Positions 34,378 to 45,756 of a DNA stretch of 64,000 nt are shown piece by piece (within the stretch, counting starts at the first letter, position 1; each line of letters starts with the position of its first letter). Position numbers and translations under genes: made by a program. Origin of the DNA: Vandiemenella viatica (Eukaryota > Arthropoda > Insecta > Orthoptera > Morabidae); the NCBI GenBank assembly GCA_031002005.1, contig CM061921.1, positions 124,092,597 through 124,156,596 of the forward strand. The letters run 5' to 3'. The notes beneath the pieces were generated by a model that worked only from the letters and a program-made list of their open reading frames with translations, was not told the DNA's origin and made no database searches.

Positions 34378-36070
34378 CGAAGCGAGTATGGCCACTGGAA
34401 AGAGAAACTTCAACAGACATTTCTAACCAATGGCTGTAGCCTAGCTGCTTGTAATAAAGCCTTGGCAGCCTTTAACCGTTCCACTTTGTCTCGCTGCTTC
34501 AGTTCTTCAGAGGCACACAGTGTCTGGGTTCGCGTGTTTGGCAAACATGATGTACCTCATGCTTACCTCGCCATTGTTTCCACTTACTTGTGAAGAGGTG
34601 TCTTTCTGTAATCTGTACTATCCAACCTCCCTTGGTTGAATTCTTCATATTTCCACATCTTAGGTTGTAAAGCCCAAGTGGCTAAAGGGTCTGTTTCTCA
34701 AAACTTCACCATTTCTTTCTTCATTCATGGACAATAATTTATATTGTAGATGAACGTATTTTATGTTTAATGGAAAATTCAACTTTATCGTCATGTTTTA
34801 TTAAATTGGAGTAATATGTATTGGGTGAAGGGCAATTTTAATATTACATTTACAAGAACACTTTGGTTATTTAGTTGTTTGTGACTCATATCATCGCTAG
34901 ATTGGATGGGAAAATGATGGTAGTGTAATATTATTTATGATGTGGTAGGATCTAACATTTTCTGAATTGGTATTCAAGTAGATATTGGTTATTTGGTTGC
35001 ATCTGCATACTATCGCCACTAGATTTGATCAAACAATGATGATAGTTTAATGTATTATTGGAGATATGGCAGGACCTAGTATTTTGTAAATTTTCTCATT
35101 TTTTAGGTAACTGAGTATTTGATACCATTTAATGTTGCCATGTTTTCACACATTTTCAGCTAAATGAGTAAATTTGCAGTTTTTCAATGTTAAAATGTCA
35201 CACACATTTTGTACATTGTATTTAGGTTAACTTTATTGTTTAAAACGGAACACATGTGGAGTAATTTAGAAAGTAAATCCTTTTACTGGAAGGTATTGTA
35301 CAAATGTATGTAGCTTCAACCCCGCCCAAGAAACGGAACTTGAATTCAGTATAAGGTTTGAAATCTCTTGTTATGGCGGAAAAATCAATCGTGACCGTTT
35401 TACACTCACACCAGTTGCAATTAAGAAAATGTTTTTGCCGCCACTCTAGCGAAATAGAGAATATTTTGGGTCATGAATGGATACACTACAGGTTATATTA
35501 CCATACTGAAACACAAGTTGATGGTTTCCTAGTTCCAATGTTTAATTACGTTCAAAATCAACCATGAAGGTCACCCCGATACCATGCCAAACGTTTAACC
35601 GTGTCGAACATCAGGCAACTTTTTCCGTGCTGTTGCAGGTAAGAACCATCCCCGTGGGAATTATTCACAAGTTTCTCCGCACACCTTATAACCACACTAC
35701 TTTCAAGACCACGTTGCGCTGTTGTACTTTCGTTTTCTTTCACTTCTCCTTTTCTTTTCATAAATATTCTTCTTCAGCCAGCGCTATCACTGTTCGATAT
35801 ATCGATAATCGAAATATCGATATGAGAGGCTTTCTACGTTACATTGTGTAATATTGATGTGTCTTGAATGGTTTTGTAGGCATGAGTGAAGTGTGGATGT
35901 TGGGTTTCCAGGCAAGAAGATAGTGTTAATTGATTTTACCCATTGCTATTTGGCATGGAAGTTTAAATACTAAGAGTAAACTGGAAGGGGAAATAATGGG
36001 TTATTGGAACTTCCCCATTACTTTGGAAGATAATTTGAGAAGTTTAAAAGTTTTTAATAGTGACGGTTGG
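34378..36070. other. No gene recognised
   Basis: AT-rich DNA with short frames only, including palindromic 'ATCGATAATCGAAATATCGAT' trimmed sequence near 35800. Inferred to be intronic if exons A and B are joined. Confidence 0.4.
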
Positions 36071-36078
36071 CGTAGTCA

Positions 36079-36240
36079 TCTTGTGATGTCAGTATCCGCC
36101 ATGTCCGTGGGCTCAGGGAGGTAGAGCCCAGTTTTAAGGCATGGGTTGAAACTGGTCGTCTTCTAGTGACGTCAGCATCCACCGGGTCCATGGGCTCGGG
36201 TTTGTAAACCCCCAATTTTGGAGCATGGTGCTCTTGGGAG
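36079..36240 (+). repeat. Two-copy local tandem duplication, about 90-bp unit
   Basis: 'GTGATGTCAGTATCCGCC ... GTCCGTGGGCTCAGGG' is repeated directly as 'GTGACGTCAGCATCCACC ... GTCCATGGGCTCGGG'. In both, a 'CCCA.TTTT..GGCATGG'-like block follows. Confidence 0.7.
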
Positions 36241-36799
36241 AAAGACGCTCCTCGGCTTCCAGGCAGTCAGTCTGCCGTTGGTCGTGGAGTCGTGAACAGT
36301 CGGTTGAGTCGATGAGATCGCGTGTTAAATATTAATCTCGAGGAAGGTGATTTCTTTGGTGATATGAAGGAACATTAGTAATGAAAAAAGTATTTGCAGA
36401 ATTTTTATGAATTGTTATTGTGGTGGGCCATATGTATGGTCTAAGAACTAGTAAGGGTGTTGACGTATGAATGAGAAGAGTGCGTGTTTTCAGTGTAAAT
36501 TTATCGGAGACATTAGCTGTAATCGTAAAGGATCGAAGTACCGATAGCGAACTTTCATAAAGGTTGGGAGTTGGAGCGAGATTGACCTATTAAATGCATG
36601 TGTTTAAAATAATAAAGTTTATTTTTATTTCATTTACCAACTTAATGTTGATTGGCGGCCGTCAGACAAAGAATCAGAAACTAGTGAGTGTGTAGAAACT
36701 TTAAAGTTTCACTGTAAGTATAGTGACCTAACCACGAGCATAACTGCGACAACCGCAGCATCATCGGCGGAGGAGAACAACAAACCACCTGACAAGGCA

Positions 36800-37450
36800 G
36801 TGGCCGTCATGCCGTACATCCGAGGAGTGAAAGTAAAAACATATGTCCCGTATACAGTGCTCCCAGGAAGATATCCAGTATCCTTACAAGCGTCAAAGAT
36901 AACAGAGATCATTTGCAAACGCCAGGAGTGTATGAAATTCCCTTGTAGTTTCGGCCAAGTATACATTGCTGAAACAAGGCGCAACATAAAGGAGGGGCTC
37001 AATGAGCACATCAGGCAATTAAAAAATAACGACGTAAACAATTCCTCTGTTGTTCAAAATTCAGCCGATAGTAGACATTCAATTTTATTTGACAAGACTA
37101 GCCATTGAGACCAGATGGTGTCCTAGACGTATAAGAGAAGCTCTAGAAATACAGAAATGGCCGAATAACATGAATGCTGATAGTGGGTTGCAACTTGCCC
37201 GTATTTGGTCATACCTTGGAAAACTCAATACGAACGACCACAACCCAACGCCTATGCTGGGCACCGTAACGTCCGTGACTTCACCGCGGACGGTTAGCGC
37301 GCGCGCTCGATTCCTGCTACTATATAAGGCGATAGCACCAACTGACAAAGCAGTCCCCTGATGAAAGCCACAGCACAATTCATGAAACGTTAGACTTTAA
37401 TGAATCGACGCGGCTCCACCCGGAGAACCAAGATAATACGTACAGTCACC
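36800..37450 (+). pseudogene. Penelope-like element: GIY-YIG endonuclease remnant and 3' terminus
   Basis: The first frame (36800-37108) reads 'MPYIRGVKVK' and then 'CSFGQVYIAETRRNIKEGLNE', matching the PLE linker followed by the GIY-YIG core (YIxETxR, EH-type helix). It ends in 'DKTSH' with a stop. A one-base shift puts 'IREALEIQKWPNNMNADSG' and 'ARIWSYLG' in the next frame (37050-37361), the normal C-terminus of insect PLE ORFs. The 3' end then has 'TATATAAGGCGATAGC', CTGATGA at about 37358 and GAAAC, as at 28.87 kb. The RT domain upstream is not present, so the copy is 5'-truncated and frameshifted. Confidence 0.85.
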
Positions 37451-38141
37451 GCGGAAGTTTTCGCAATTTGATATTACCAGATTCGTAGATAGCTGTATGT
37501 ACCCGTTTGCAATGACAGTAAATATTGAAAAATACAAATAATAGTAAATCATCAGCCACTACAGGGTGAGGGGTGGAACTTGTAGAATGAGAATCTTGGG
37601 GTAGATGTTAGAATGGCATAAAATCTACAAACGATGTGAATAACCCTAAAAGTACGACTTCAGGAACACATGCAACACTCCATTTGTATTTAGCGTATTG
37701 ATTAACGTGTGTAATGACTTCTTTATATTTGTTAAGAAGCCCGGAGTATACAAAGGAAACTGGAGTTTTTAGTCAGATTTTAAGGGTAAAGAGAAGATTT
37801 TATGAATATAAAATGTCATATTAGTTGTACAAACGTCCCCGTTCTATATTTTAAAAAGCACTCAGTAGACAAAGGGAATAGTGTCAACAGGATTAGCATC
37901 ATTGACTGACAAACAAGTTTCCCTTCTCATGATGTGCTAGAATACAGATGTTATAAGCAAATTCTCCTTCATTATTCCACACACGGGTGAGACACACCGC
38001 TTTATTTTTTATTTTTTGAATCAAGGAATGATTTTCATACTTTCAGTGATTGAACTTCAAACTTAAAACAAAATATTTAGAATTGTATTTTCTTACAAAC
38101 TGCTTTTCTGCTTGTTTAAATGGCGCATTTTCTGTTCACAG
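37451..38141. other. Intron sequence before exon B
   Basis: No motif-bearing frames. It ends with the acceptor CTGTTCACAG at 38141. Confidence 0.4.
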
Positions 38142-38273
38142 ACATCTTGCTCCCTGTCTCTGTATAACGTAACCAAAGAAAACCTAATCCTGATCGCGAA
38201 GCTGAAGAAGGAGGATTCAGCTGCCGAAGATACAATGCATATTTCTTCTGCAGACCTATTAGTGCGTGAAAAA
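38142..38273 (+). CDS. Candidate host-gene exon B (unidentified protein)
   Basis: A 132-base block (44 codons, phase 0 at both ends) lies between the acceptor TTTTCTGTTCACAG and the donor GAAAAA|GTAAGTA, a close match to the splice consensus. It reads 'TSCSLSLYNVTKENLILIAK' and ends 'HISSADLLVREK'. It contains an NVT sequon. The phases agree with exon A (leaves in phase 0) and exon C (enters in phase 0). I do not recognise the family. The length of the introns on both sides (about 9.6 and 22 kb, filled with transposons) would be normal for a large insect genome. Confidence 0.65.
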
Positions 38274-39394
38274 GTAAGTACAGTTACACATTGTACCAAC
38301 ATACACTATAAATGTTACCTTATAAAATGAGTTCAAACAATAATGTGATTAGCATCGTAGCCCACATTTTTAATGTTGTAAATTAAAGTAGTTTTTGCTT
38401 CGGAACTATTCTGTCACAAATTATATTCTTGGAATAGAAATGAAAGCGTAAGCTTGCTTTCGAGTGAATAAGACGATGTGAAGTGTGTACTTTTTTACAA
38501 ACTATATACAAATGTAACAAATAGAAAAAGTTTTTTGAAAGAAAAACATATACTCACTTTCAGCTATTAACATGGAAAATTATGTGGTTGTAGTTGGCGC
38601 TATAAATTATGAGGGACGGTAAAGAATTAACATTTCGCTTATATTTGTGGCTACAAGGAACGACCTACTACCCGGAGACTGGGATAGAGAGGACATAATA
38701 ACGTTACCAAATCGCACTGTTACGTCTTTCGATAATTAACTAACATTGGTCGCCAGATAGTTTTACTTTTCCCAAAGATTAAATAACTACTGCTTTGAAT
38801 GGATTAAATAGTTCTATGAAATGACAGCACCAACGAATCACTTTACACATAACTTTCATTTCATTTCAAGCTTTATAATAATATTATACGCGGATAAGGC
38901 AATATACCCGTCCAAAGATACTAAAGCACAAATACATTTTGATGGTGACTAAATACTTTAAACTGTAACTATTAAACGGCAACTAACTAACTGCTCGCCT
39001 CTTTCGCTCGCTAGAGAAACACCCGGAACATAACAAAGAAGGAATGTTTCTCGAGCGTTGACAATGCGGCTGACAATCAAAACCATGCTAAAACAATTAA
39101 TACTAGTATTAAATACCCGGAAATAAAATTTAAAGATATTCACACACAAAATTACCAATGAAACTAGTCCAAACAGTTGAGAATTGTCCTCCAAACATCG
39201 TGTCTCACATCAACACTTGGAATTTTAAACTTTTAACTAATGTGTCACACACAATACTGTCCTTGATCATATTACATACCATTTACACAGTTTATATCCA
39301 TAAAACAACGTTCATTTACATAACGAATACACAGAAATTCGCAATTAATCACATCAAAATATAAGAAATTCATAATTAATCAACTCCCATCTTG
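38274..39394. other. Intron sequence after exon B, nothing recognised
   Basis: AT-rich, with only short frames. The next supported feature is the hAT element and its target duplication at 39395. Confidence 0.4.
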
Positions 39395-39402
39395 CTATAC
39401 AT

Positions 39403-41578
39403 CAGGGATGGCCAAGTTGATTAGACCCAGGATCTACTGTTTACTGACGAAAACCTGTGCGATCTACCAGTTACATACTTCCCGAAATTTTAAATAAAAC
39501 AGTTTAGATCAGTACACAATTATGAAGTATTTTTATTTGATTTAGAGGGAAGACATAAAACTGGAAATTATTGTTAGTAACATACTAAATTAGTATGAGC
39601 ATTGCATCTGAGCGTCTTCCACTAGATTAGCAAATTCAGGTTTGTAATTGGAAATTGCCAATATTTCGTTTTGAAATATCGTGTGGTCCATTTGAAATGT
39701 ATCTGCAAATTTTTTAGCAATCTCATTGATATCACTATGATCAATGGATTTATTAAACGGATAAGCACTTGTCGGGAATGAAATTGTAGGTAGGATGTTT
39801 TTCCATATGATCCTTGATGTTTACAAGTTGTTGAAATTTTATCTTTTCGATGTCAACTGTTATAAGTGCCGTTTGAATTTGGAATTCTGCAATAGAACTC
39901 ATCATGATTGTTACTGTTTTAGTCTTGCCTAGTATTTCCAGATTTAATGAGCTCAGTTTTCCGGTAAGATCTACTAAAATGCTAAATCACATTGCCAATC
40001 TAAATCACGCAGTTGTCGATAATTATCACCTCTCTCTTCAAGAAATTTTATTATTTCGTCCAATAGATCTAATCTTTGCAAAAACTTGCTTCGACTCAAC
40101 CTCCTTGCATCAGTCTGCAATAGCAAATCTGGTTCCTTCTCATCTAATTGGTGTTTAAAGTGCCGCGTTTGGAGAGATTTTCCTTTTATTGAATTTACAA
40201 GCTTGAAAGAAATATCCATTACATGTTTTGTTTTTAGTCTCTGACTAGCCAGTATTTGTTGATGAATTATGCAGTGATAGCTAATAAAGTCTGAAAAGTC
40301 TTCATTTTTTGACAATGAGCAATAAAACCATTATGAATACCTGTCATTGCTGGAGCCCCATCAGTTGTTATTGATACGAGTTTATACAAAGGTAGGTTTA
40401 TCTTGCTCGTATATGCTTTGAATTCCGTGAATATATCAAGGCCACTCGTTTTTCTTTCTATGGAAATCATACTTAGCAGTTCTTCTTTCGTCGAGAAGTC
40501 TTCAAAGATCATCCGAATAAAAATACATAATTATGCATTACCAGTGATTTCTGTTTACTAGTCAAGTTGTCGTGAAAAAGCAACGCAGCGGACGATATCT
40601 CTTTGTAGATATTCTTTTATGTTTTCACTCATACGGCGCATCACAGTATTTCGAAACAGCTGTAAACCATGAGTAGCTTCTTTAATTTCATTTTTATATT
40701 TGAAATTCACGAACAGCGAATCTGACACTGCTTCGAAAATTTTCTTGATTTATTCTCCATCAGAAAAATGTTTGCACTTTTGTGCAATTCTACAGCTTAC
40801 TTGAAAGAAGTTTCGTTGCAGCCTTACTTTGCTCAATAGGCTTCGATAACATGTTTTCTTGGACTGTTAATTGTGATTTCAATTACTGCAATTTTCTCTT
40901 TCTTATTTCGCTGTTAGGTGGAAAGTCTGTCTGATATTTACTATGCATTGTGTTAAAATGTCGCTCTAAACTTCCTTTTTTCTGTATTGCCATGGATGTA
41001 TTGCATATTAAGCAACAACAGTTTTCTTTCACCATAGTAAAGAAGTAGTCCAGGTCCCATTCTGGGTGAAAGTGATAAGTTTTTTATTTTTTTGGAGCAT
41101 ATTTTTCAAGGATCTACAAAAATAAAATAAAAATATTAATAACATAATTCGTATAATAATAAAAGTTGGAAATATCCTGCCACTAAATGTGAATTAAATT
41201 TATTTTCGAAATGTTGGCACACAGTAAACGAGTGATCATTATTGAGGGGTTCGTTTGCCATAGCAACAATATCGAAAATATTATCTTAGCCCTACTTTAT
41301 TTGACGAACCTTCAGAAGCATTTGTTTCTTCATCTGATGTTCCATGAGCTTTTCCCTTCAACCACTTATCCATAGCGTATAAGGCGCGATGCAGAGTCTA
41401 ATCGTGATTTACATTTACGTTGACGTCGTAACTCCGCTAGTCCCTGTCGTCAACTGATGGGTTGACAGCATCCCACACGCTTACCGCCTATTGTCCATCG
41501 CGTTCCGAAAAAAATCTAGAACTAACTTACCACGATCGACTGGACTAATAGCCGCGATCGACCGGTTGGCAACCCCTG
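39403..41578 (-). mobile_element. hAT transposon with both ends and 8-bp target duplication
   Basis: Ends are CAGGGATGGCCAAG on the left and the inverse of CAGGGGTTGCCAAC on the right. The identical 8-bp direct repeat CTATACAT flanks the element (39395-39402 and 41579-41586). The 2176-bp length fits a small hAT element with a single transposase gene on the minus strand. Coding blocks are in the correct order, but stops and frameshifts break the frame, so it is a dead autonomous-type copy. Confidence 0.92.
39974..40512 (-). pseudogene. hAT transposase, central to C-terminal region, frameshifted
   Basis: Two overlapping minus frames cover one protein. The first (40512-40267) has 'EELLSMISIE', 'LPLYKLVSITTDGAPAMTG' (the catalytic DG motif region) and 'NGFIAHCQ'. 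The second (40315-39974) has 'ISYHCIIHQQILASQ', 'HVMDISFKLVNSIKGKSLQ', 'RHFKHQLDE', 'DARRLSRSKFLQRL' (normally D-x-RWLS) and 'FLEERG', 'LDWQCDLAF'. This is the GTF2IRD2/ZBED-like hAT transposase order. A shift near 40300 splits them. The W of the RWLS box is altered to R. N-terminal parts lie upstream to about 41400 in shorter broken frames. Confidence 0.85.
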
Positions 41579-41637
41579 CTATACATAATTCTTAAAATAA
41601 AATTACATAAATGGGCTGGGTGAGAAGTATACTTAGG

Positions 41638-41869
41638 TTTTTTTTTTTTTTTTTAAATGGCATTTGGCTACGAGGCCATACAGCCAGCACTATGTAATCT
41701 TGTAGTTTGCAAGTATATATATTGTATCACTCGATGTAGTATTGATTCTACCTGGTATAGACGACACAACACTTAATTAAAACCACCCATGCCATGGGCC
41801 GGACTCGAACCGGCGACCCCTGCAACGCGAGGCTAGGACGCTATCCCCTACGCTGCCGGGGTCGGCCAG
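41638..41869 (-). mobile_element. Second tRNA-derived SINE family, one copy (reverse orientation)
   Basis: On the minus strand a tRNA-like head ('GGCAGCGTAGGGGATAGCG', then B-box 'GGTTCGAGTCCGG') is followed by about 150 bases of unrelated body and an A17 tail (T run at 41638-41654 on the + strand). Head, body and poly(A) are the classic SINE layout. The body is unlike that of the main SINE family here. Confidence 0.75.
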
Positions 41870-42007
41870 TTTTATGTTTCTCTTTTACAAATATGTCTAC
41901 CGCAGTAGCGCATCCCGAAACATTGCAAGACGTATGTCGTTTGACCAGTGTGGTCTGATGTGGTATGATTCACTTCATTGTCTCGGTTCGATACTTCTGG
42001 TGTTTGC

Positions 42008-42380
42008 CACTATGTACTGGCTGCCTACAGCGCCATATTTATGCACTCCATATACACAACGGACAGGTTTGGGGTTATCGAATGTACAATGTTTTGAATA
42101 CATCGGTAGTCGCACCACTTAGACGCTTTGTGCGTGCTATCTTCTGTGTGCATGTATATGATGTATTTTTGTGGTTAATTCTACTGCATATCGTTGTTTT
42201 TACTGGAAGTATTCCTGTGAGGGGGGTGTACTTTCCTCCGTGTGGCTGTACTCGTATTACATCCGTTGCGTAGGTGAGCTAGAGACTGAATGTGTATGTG
42301 GAGCAAGCATACCATCATTGGCTCTGCTGTTTTTCACTATTCCTTGTCAACTGAATCAGTCAGATGGCGTTCAAATTTTC
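42008..42380 (+). repeat. Interspersed repeat X, segment a
   Basis: See 21485-21860 for the match. Three overlapping plus-strand frames (41874-42455) cross it and are not genes. It lies just after the SINE and hAT insertions. Confidence 0.65.
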
Positions 42381-42612
42381 ATTAAAGACCATCGTCTCCT
42401 TCGACTTCGCTGTGTAACTACTGTATTGGTCGTTAGTGATTTTAACATTTATTAAAACGTGAGTTTGGATTTGAGTGGTATCTTTAGTTTCCGATATTGA
42501 AGCGTCGGTTTCTATTTGCATCATACAGCTAATCCAGTTGTAGAAACGATAAACTGATGCTGTAAAGAGATCAATTTTAAATCAAACGCTTATAATTTTG
42601 CCACCTATCATT

Positions 42613-42812
42613 CCACCGAACGTGGTGGTCTCTCAATCAGGAGGGCACCGGTGTGAATCCCGACCGGGCATCCAGATCAGGATTTTCTATGGTTTCCCCA
42701 AATCACACCAAGTGAATGCCTGGATGCTTTCATTAAAAGGTCATGGCCGAATTCCTCCCCGTTGCTTGTCCCAAGTCCATTACGGCCTCTAAGCAAAGCA
42801 ATAAGTAAGAAA
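42613..42812 (+). mobile_element. tRNA-derived SINE, copy 6
   Basis: 'ACCGAACGTGGTGG', 'GTGTGAATCCCGACCGGGCA', 'TATGGTTTCCCCAAATCAC', 'CATGGCCGAATTCC' and a shortened 3' end with 'CAATAAGTAAG'. Confidence 0.85.
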
Positions 42813-43039
42813 AAGTCTACTATTTAATCACCCGTGTGTGTTCTTGAAACTCTTTGAAAGGCAACCATCTGACTCCACACCCACGTGAAGCAGCACTCAT
42901 TTCGTGGAATGAGCTGTTTCGCAAGGTTTTCTTGCACCTACAACAATTTAATTTTCAATAGCTTCCTTAAATCACTGCAAGTGGATACCAGAAAGTTTCT
43001 CATAGCTCAATTCCTTATAGATTGTTTACGATGATAGTG

Positions 43040-43165
43040 TGCCGAGGCCGGTGGGCGAACAGTAACAATATGGCCTCGCATTCGGGAAGATGTTGCTTCG
43101 AATTCCCGCCCAGATTTCAGTTTTTCCATGGTTTCCTGAAATCACTCCAGGAGAATATCCACTAC
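43040..43165 (+). mobile_element. tRNA-derived SINE, copy 7 (3'-truncated)
   Basis: Head 'GTGCCGAGGCCGGTGGGCGA', 'CCTCGCATTCGGGAAGATG' and 'TTTTCCATGGTTTCCTGAAAT' are present. The second half of the body is missing after 'CACTCCAGGAGAA'. Confidence 0.8.
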
Positions 43166-43424
43166 ACACTTTGTCATAATATGCGAGAAATAGAAATTGA
43201 ACGAGGATGTGGCTGCTTACTAATAAAATTGTGGAACATCTGTCGATAGTTGTGAGACAGCAAATATTTTCATGATACTCGACACTAGTGTGTATATGTA
43301 TCAGTTGCCAATTTGTTTGTAAGTCCTGAAGGTAAACACTTTCCGAGATTGTGTTTAACGACTTTCCTATCTAGTTCTTAAGTGGCACAGTTCATAAAAA
43401 CTTTGGATATGTACCAATCCCCAG

Positions 43425-43545
43425 CAATATGCACCTGTAACCGCTGTTTCTGCAGCAAGTAAGCACTCTTCCATTTACCCTCTAACTGTGATCAGTACCG
43501 CCCCCTGTTGCCTGTGTTGGGATACGAACTACCCACATCGCGTAT
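43425..43545 (+). repeat. Interspersed repeat X, segment b
   Basis: Same-orientation match to 15490-15620. Segments a and b occur together near 15.5-16.4 and 42-43.5 kb, although in different order and spacing. Confidence 0.45.
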
Positions 43546-44939
43546 GTTAATTGTGCTTCCTTGGGATAAGAAAATAGGTGCAATGCAGTGATAGCTGGTT
43601 TGTCAGCTGATGGGAACAGCAGAGCGCGTCTTCCAAACGAGACGTCGCTTTTTAACATAAGGACTCGGCTTTAAACCTTCCAACTCTACGCTGAAAGGGC
43701 CTCAATTCACACACGATAATACACATTTTCAATTACCACACAGCGACACCTGGTAGTGGTTATGCCTCCCACGTTTCGTATGTCGTCTCCTTTCTTCCTG
43801 AGGCTCCATCAGTACCATTGGTCTATTGTGTCGATATTCAAGACACACCGTCCTTTTTACATAACTTCCTGTCAGCATTTTCTCGCTCTTCTGTAGGGTT
43901 CGCTTTTATTACATCTTTAGCATACCTCTGTTTACCTAAAAGGGTCATTTCGAGTGTTGTAAAACTCTCTCTCGTAGTCCCACATCTCAACAAACCACAG
44001 GGCTGATGGCATTCTCTTCCGGGCCCTGGTTCTCACACATCCATTCATTTCAATTGTATTTAACTGGTTCAATTGTGTGAGAATAATTCTCCAGACCAAG
44101 CGGTAATATTATGACGTAACAATGGATTAAGCATAGATAGGAAATCATTTTGATTTCGTAATCGTGGGAAATGGTGAAGTTATGACAGGGAGAAGAGAAG
44201 AATGGGAATGAATGAAGCAGATATTTGAAGATGCAGTTCATGGGGATGTCCATATGGGTTGCATAGAGATGAAGATATAAGCTGTGGCGTCTGTTTTACT
44301 ATCTAAATATATGACGGAATGTGGTGTTGATTTTGCGCCTTGAAAATAAGGAAGAAAAGGTTCGGTTTTATATGTGTCCAGTATATTATGTGTTCAGAGC
44401 ATTGGACTGTGCTTCGGGCGGGTAACAAAAAAAATATCCGTCCACTATTTCTAAAAAAAAATTTCTATTCGGACAGAGCAGAAAATTGCGGTTATATAAC
44501 ATACACAGTCCTTGTGTATTAAGGAATATAGAGGTAAATAAAGTTTCGAGTATTTTCCGCCAAAGGCAGATTTTAGTCTTTTATACGCTCTTATGACCTT
44601 TGAGAAGATTATTACGTCATCTAGAAATAACATGTATGGAATGTTTTTTAACTCCCCTTCAGTCAGTCCATTACTGAATAGAAGGTAGCAGGGTTATTTT
44701 TTTAACCGAAAAGAATTCTTATATACTTGTAACGACAGTTGAGTACACTGAAGGCAGTTTTCGGTATACCTTAATATAATAATAGCCGCTCCTCAGATCC
44801 AGGTTGTGAAATATCTAGTCTTCTAAATAGTCTACAATTTTTGAAATGGTGAGGTGGGGTAGACGTCAAAAACAGTAACCGAGTTTAGTGACCTTTAACA
44901 AACACATAATATTAATTTCGTCTCCAAATTAGGGATGAA

Positions 44940-45725
44940 ATAAATTAAATGCACTCTATGCGAATTCCACGTCGACGTGTACCTGTTGACAGACAGGCAA
45001 CACTCGATGTGTAATGTACAACAGACGTTTCCGAGCACACAGTGCAAAGAAATTTGGCGTTGATATGGTATGCCAGCAAAAGACTGGCACGAATGCATCT
45101 GCTAACAAAACGCTATCGGCGGCAGAACTTTTGTTGGTCTCGTGAACTTATCAGTTGGATCCTAGACGATGATTGGAAAAAGATTTCGTGGTCAGATGAG
45201 TCACGATTGCGGATTGTATGAGCTGATGGTAGGTTTCAACTCCACAAGTCCATGGACCTAGGTTGGAAACCATTGTGCATGTTGGTGGTGATTCCATCTT
45301 ATTATGGACTGAGTTTACATTATATAGACTGAGACCTCTGGTCAAACCGAACCAACCATTTACTGGAAATGATTATGTTGAGATACCTGAATACAATTTT
45401 CAACCTTTGATGGCCTCGATATTCCCAAACAACGATTAAATTTTCCAGGACGACAATATGTTACCAAGCCAATATCGTTGACGATAGGTTTGAGGAACGT
45501 ACCAGTCAGTTCTGGAGAAATATTTAGATATCTAGCTTACCAGACATGAATCTTTCGAACCTTATGGAACATGATCGAAATGTCATTCGTGCACAACGTC
45601 CTGCACCGGCAACACTTTCAGCTGTAGAGGAAGCGTGGCTGAATACTTCTTTATGGAACTTCCAACGACTTGTTGAAATATTGCCACTTCGGGTTGCTGT
45701 ATTTTACCGGATAAAATGATATTAG
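44940..45725 (+). pseudogene. Tc1-like transposon relic
   Basis: Plus-strand translation in shifting frames recovers 'SWSDESRLRI' near 45190 (the W-S-D-E-S block with the second catalytic Asp), 'ADGRFQLHK', and toward the end 'SLPDMNLSNLMEHDRNVI' near 45535 (a corrupted SPDLNPIENLWD block), then 'AVEEAWLNTSLWNFQRLVE' near 45630. This is the end of a Tc1 transposase, unrelated in detail to the 17-kb relic. Stops are frequent, and the ends were not found. Confidence 0.7.
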
Positions 45726-45756
45726 AAGATCTCCCATGACGTTTTGCACTTTGATT

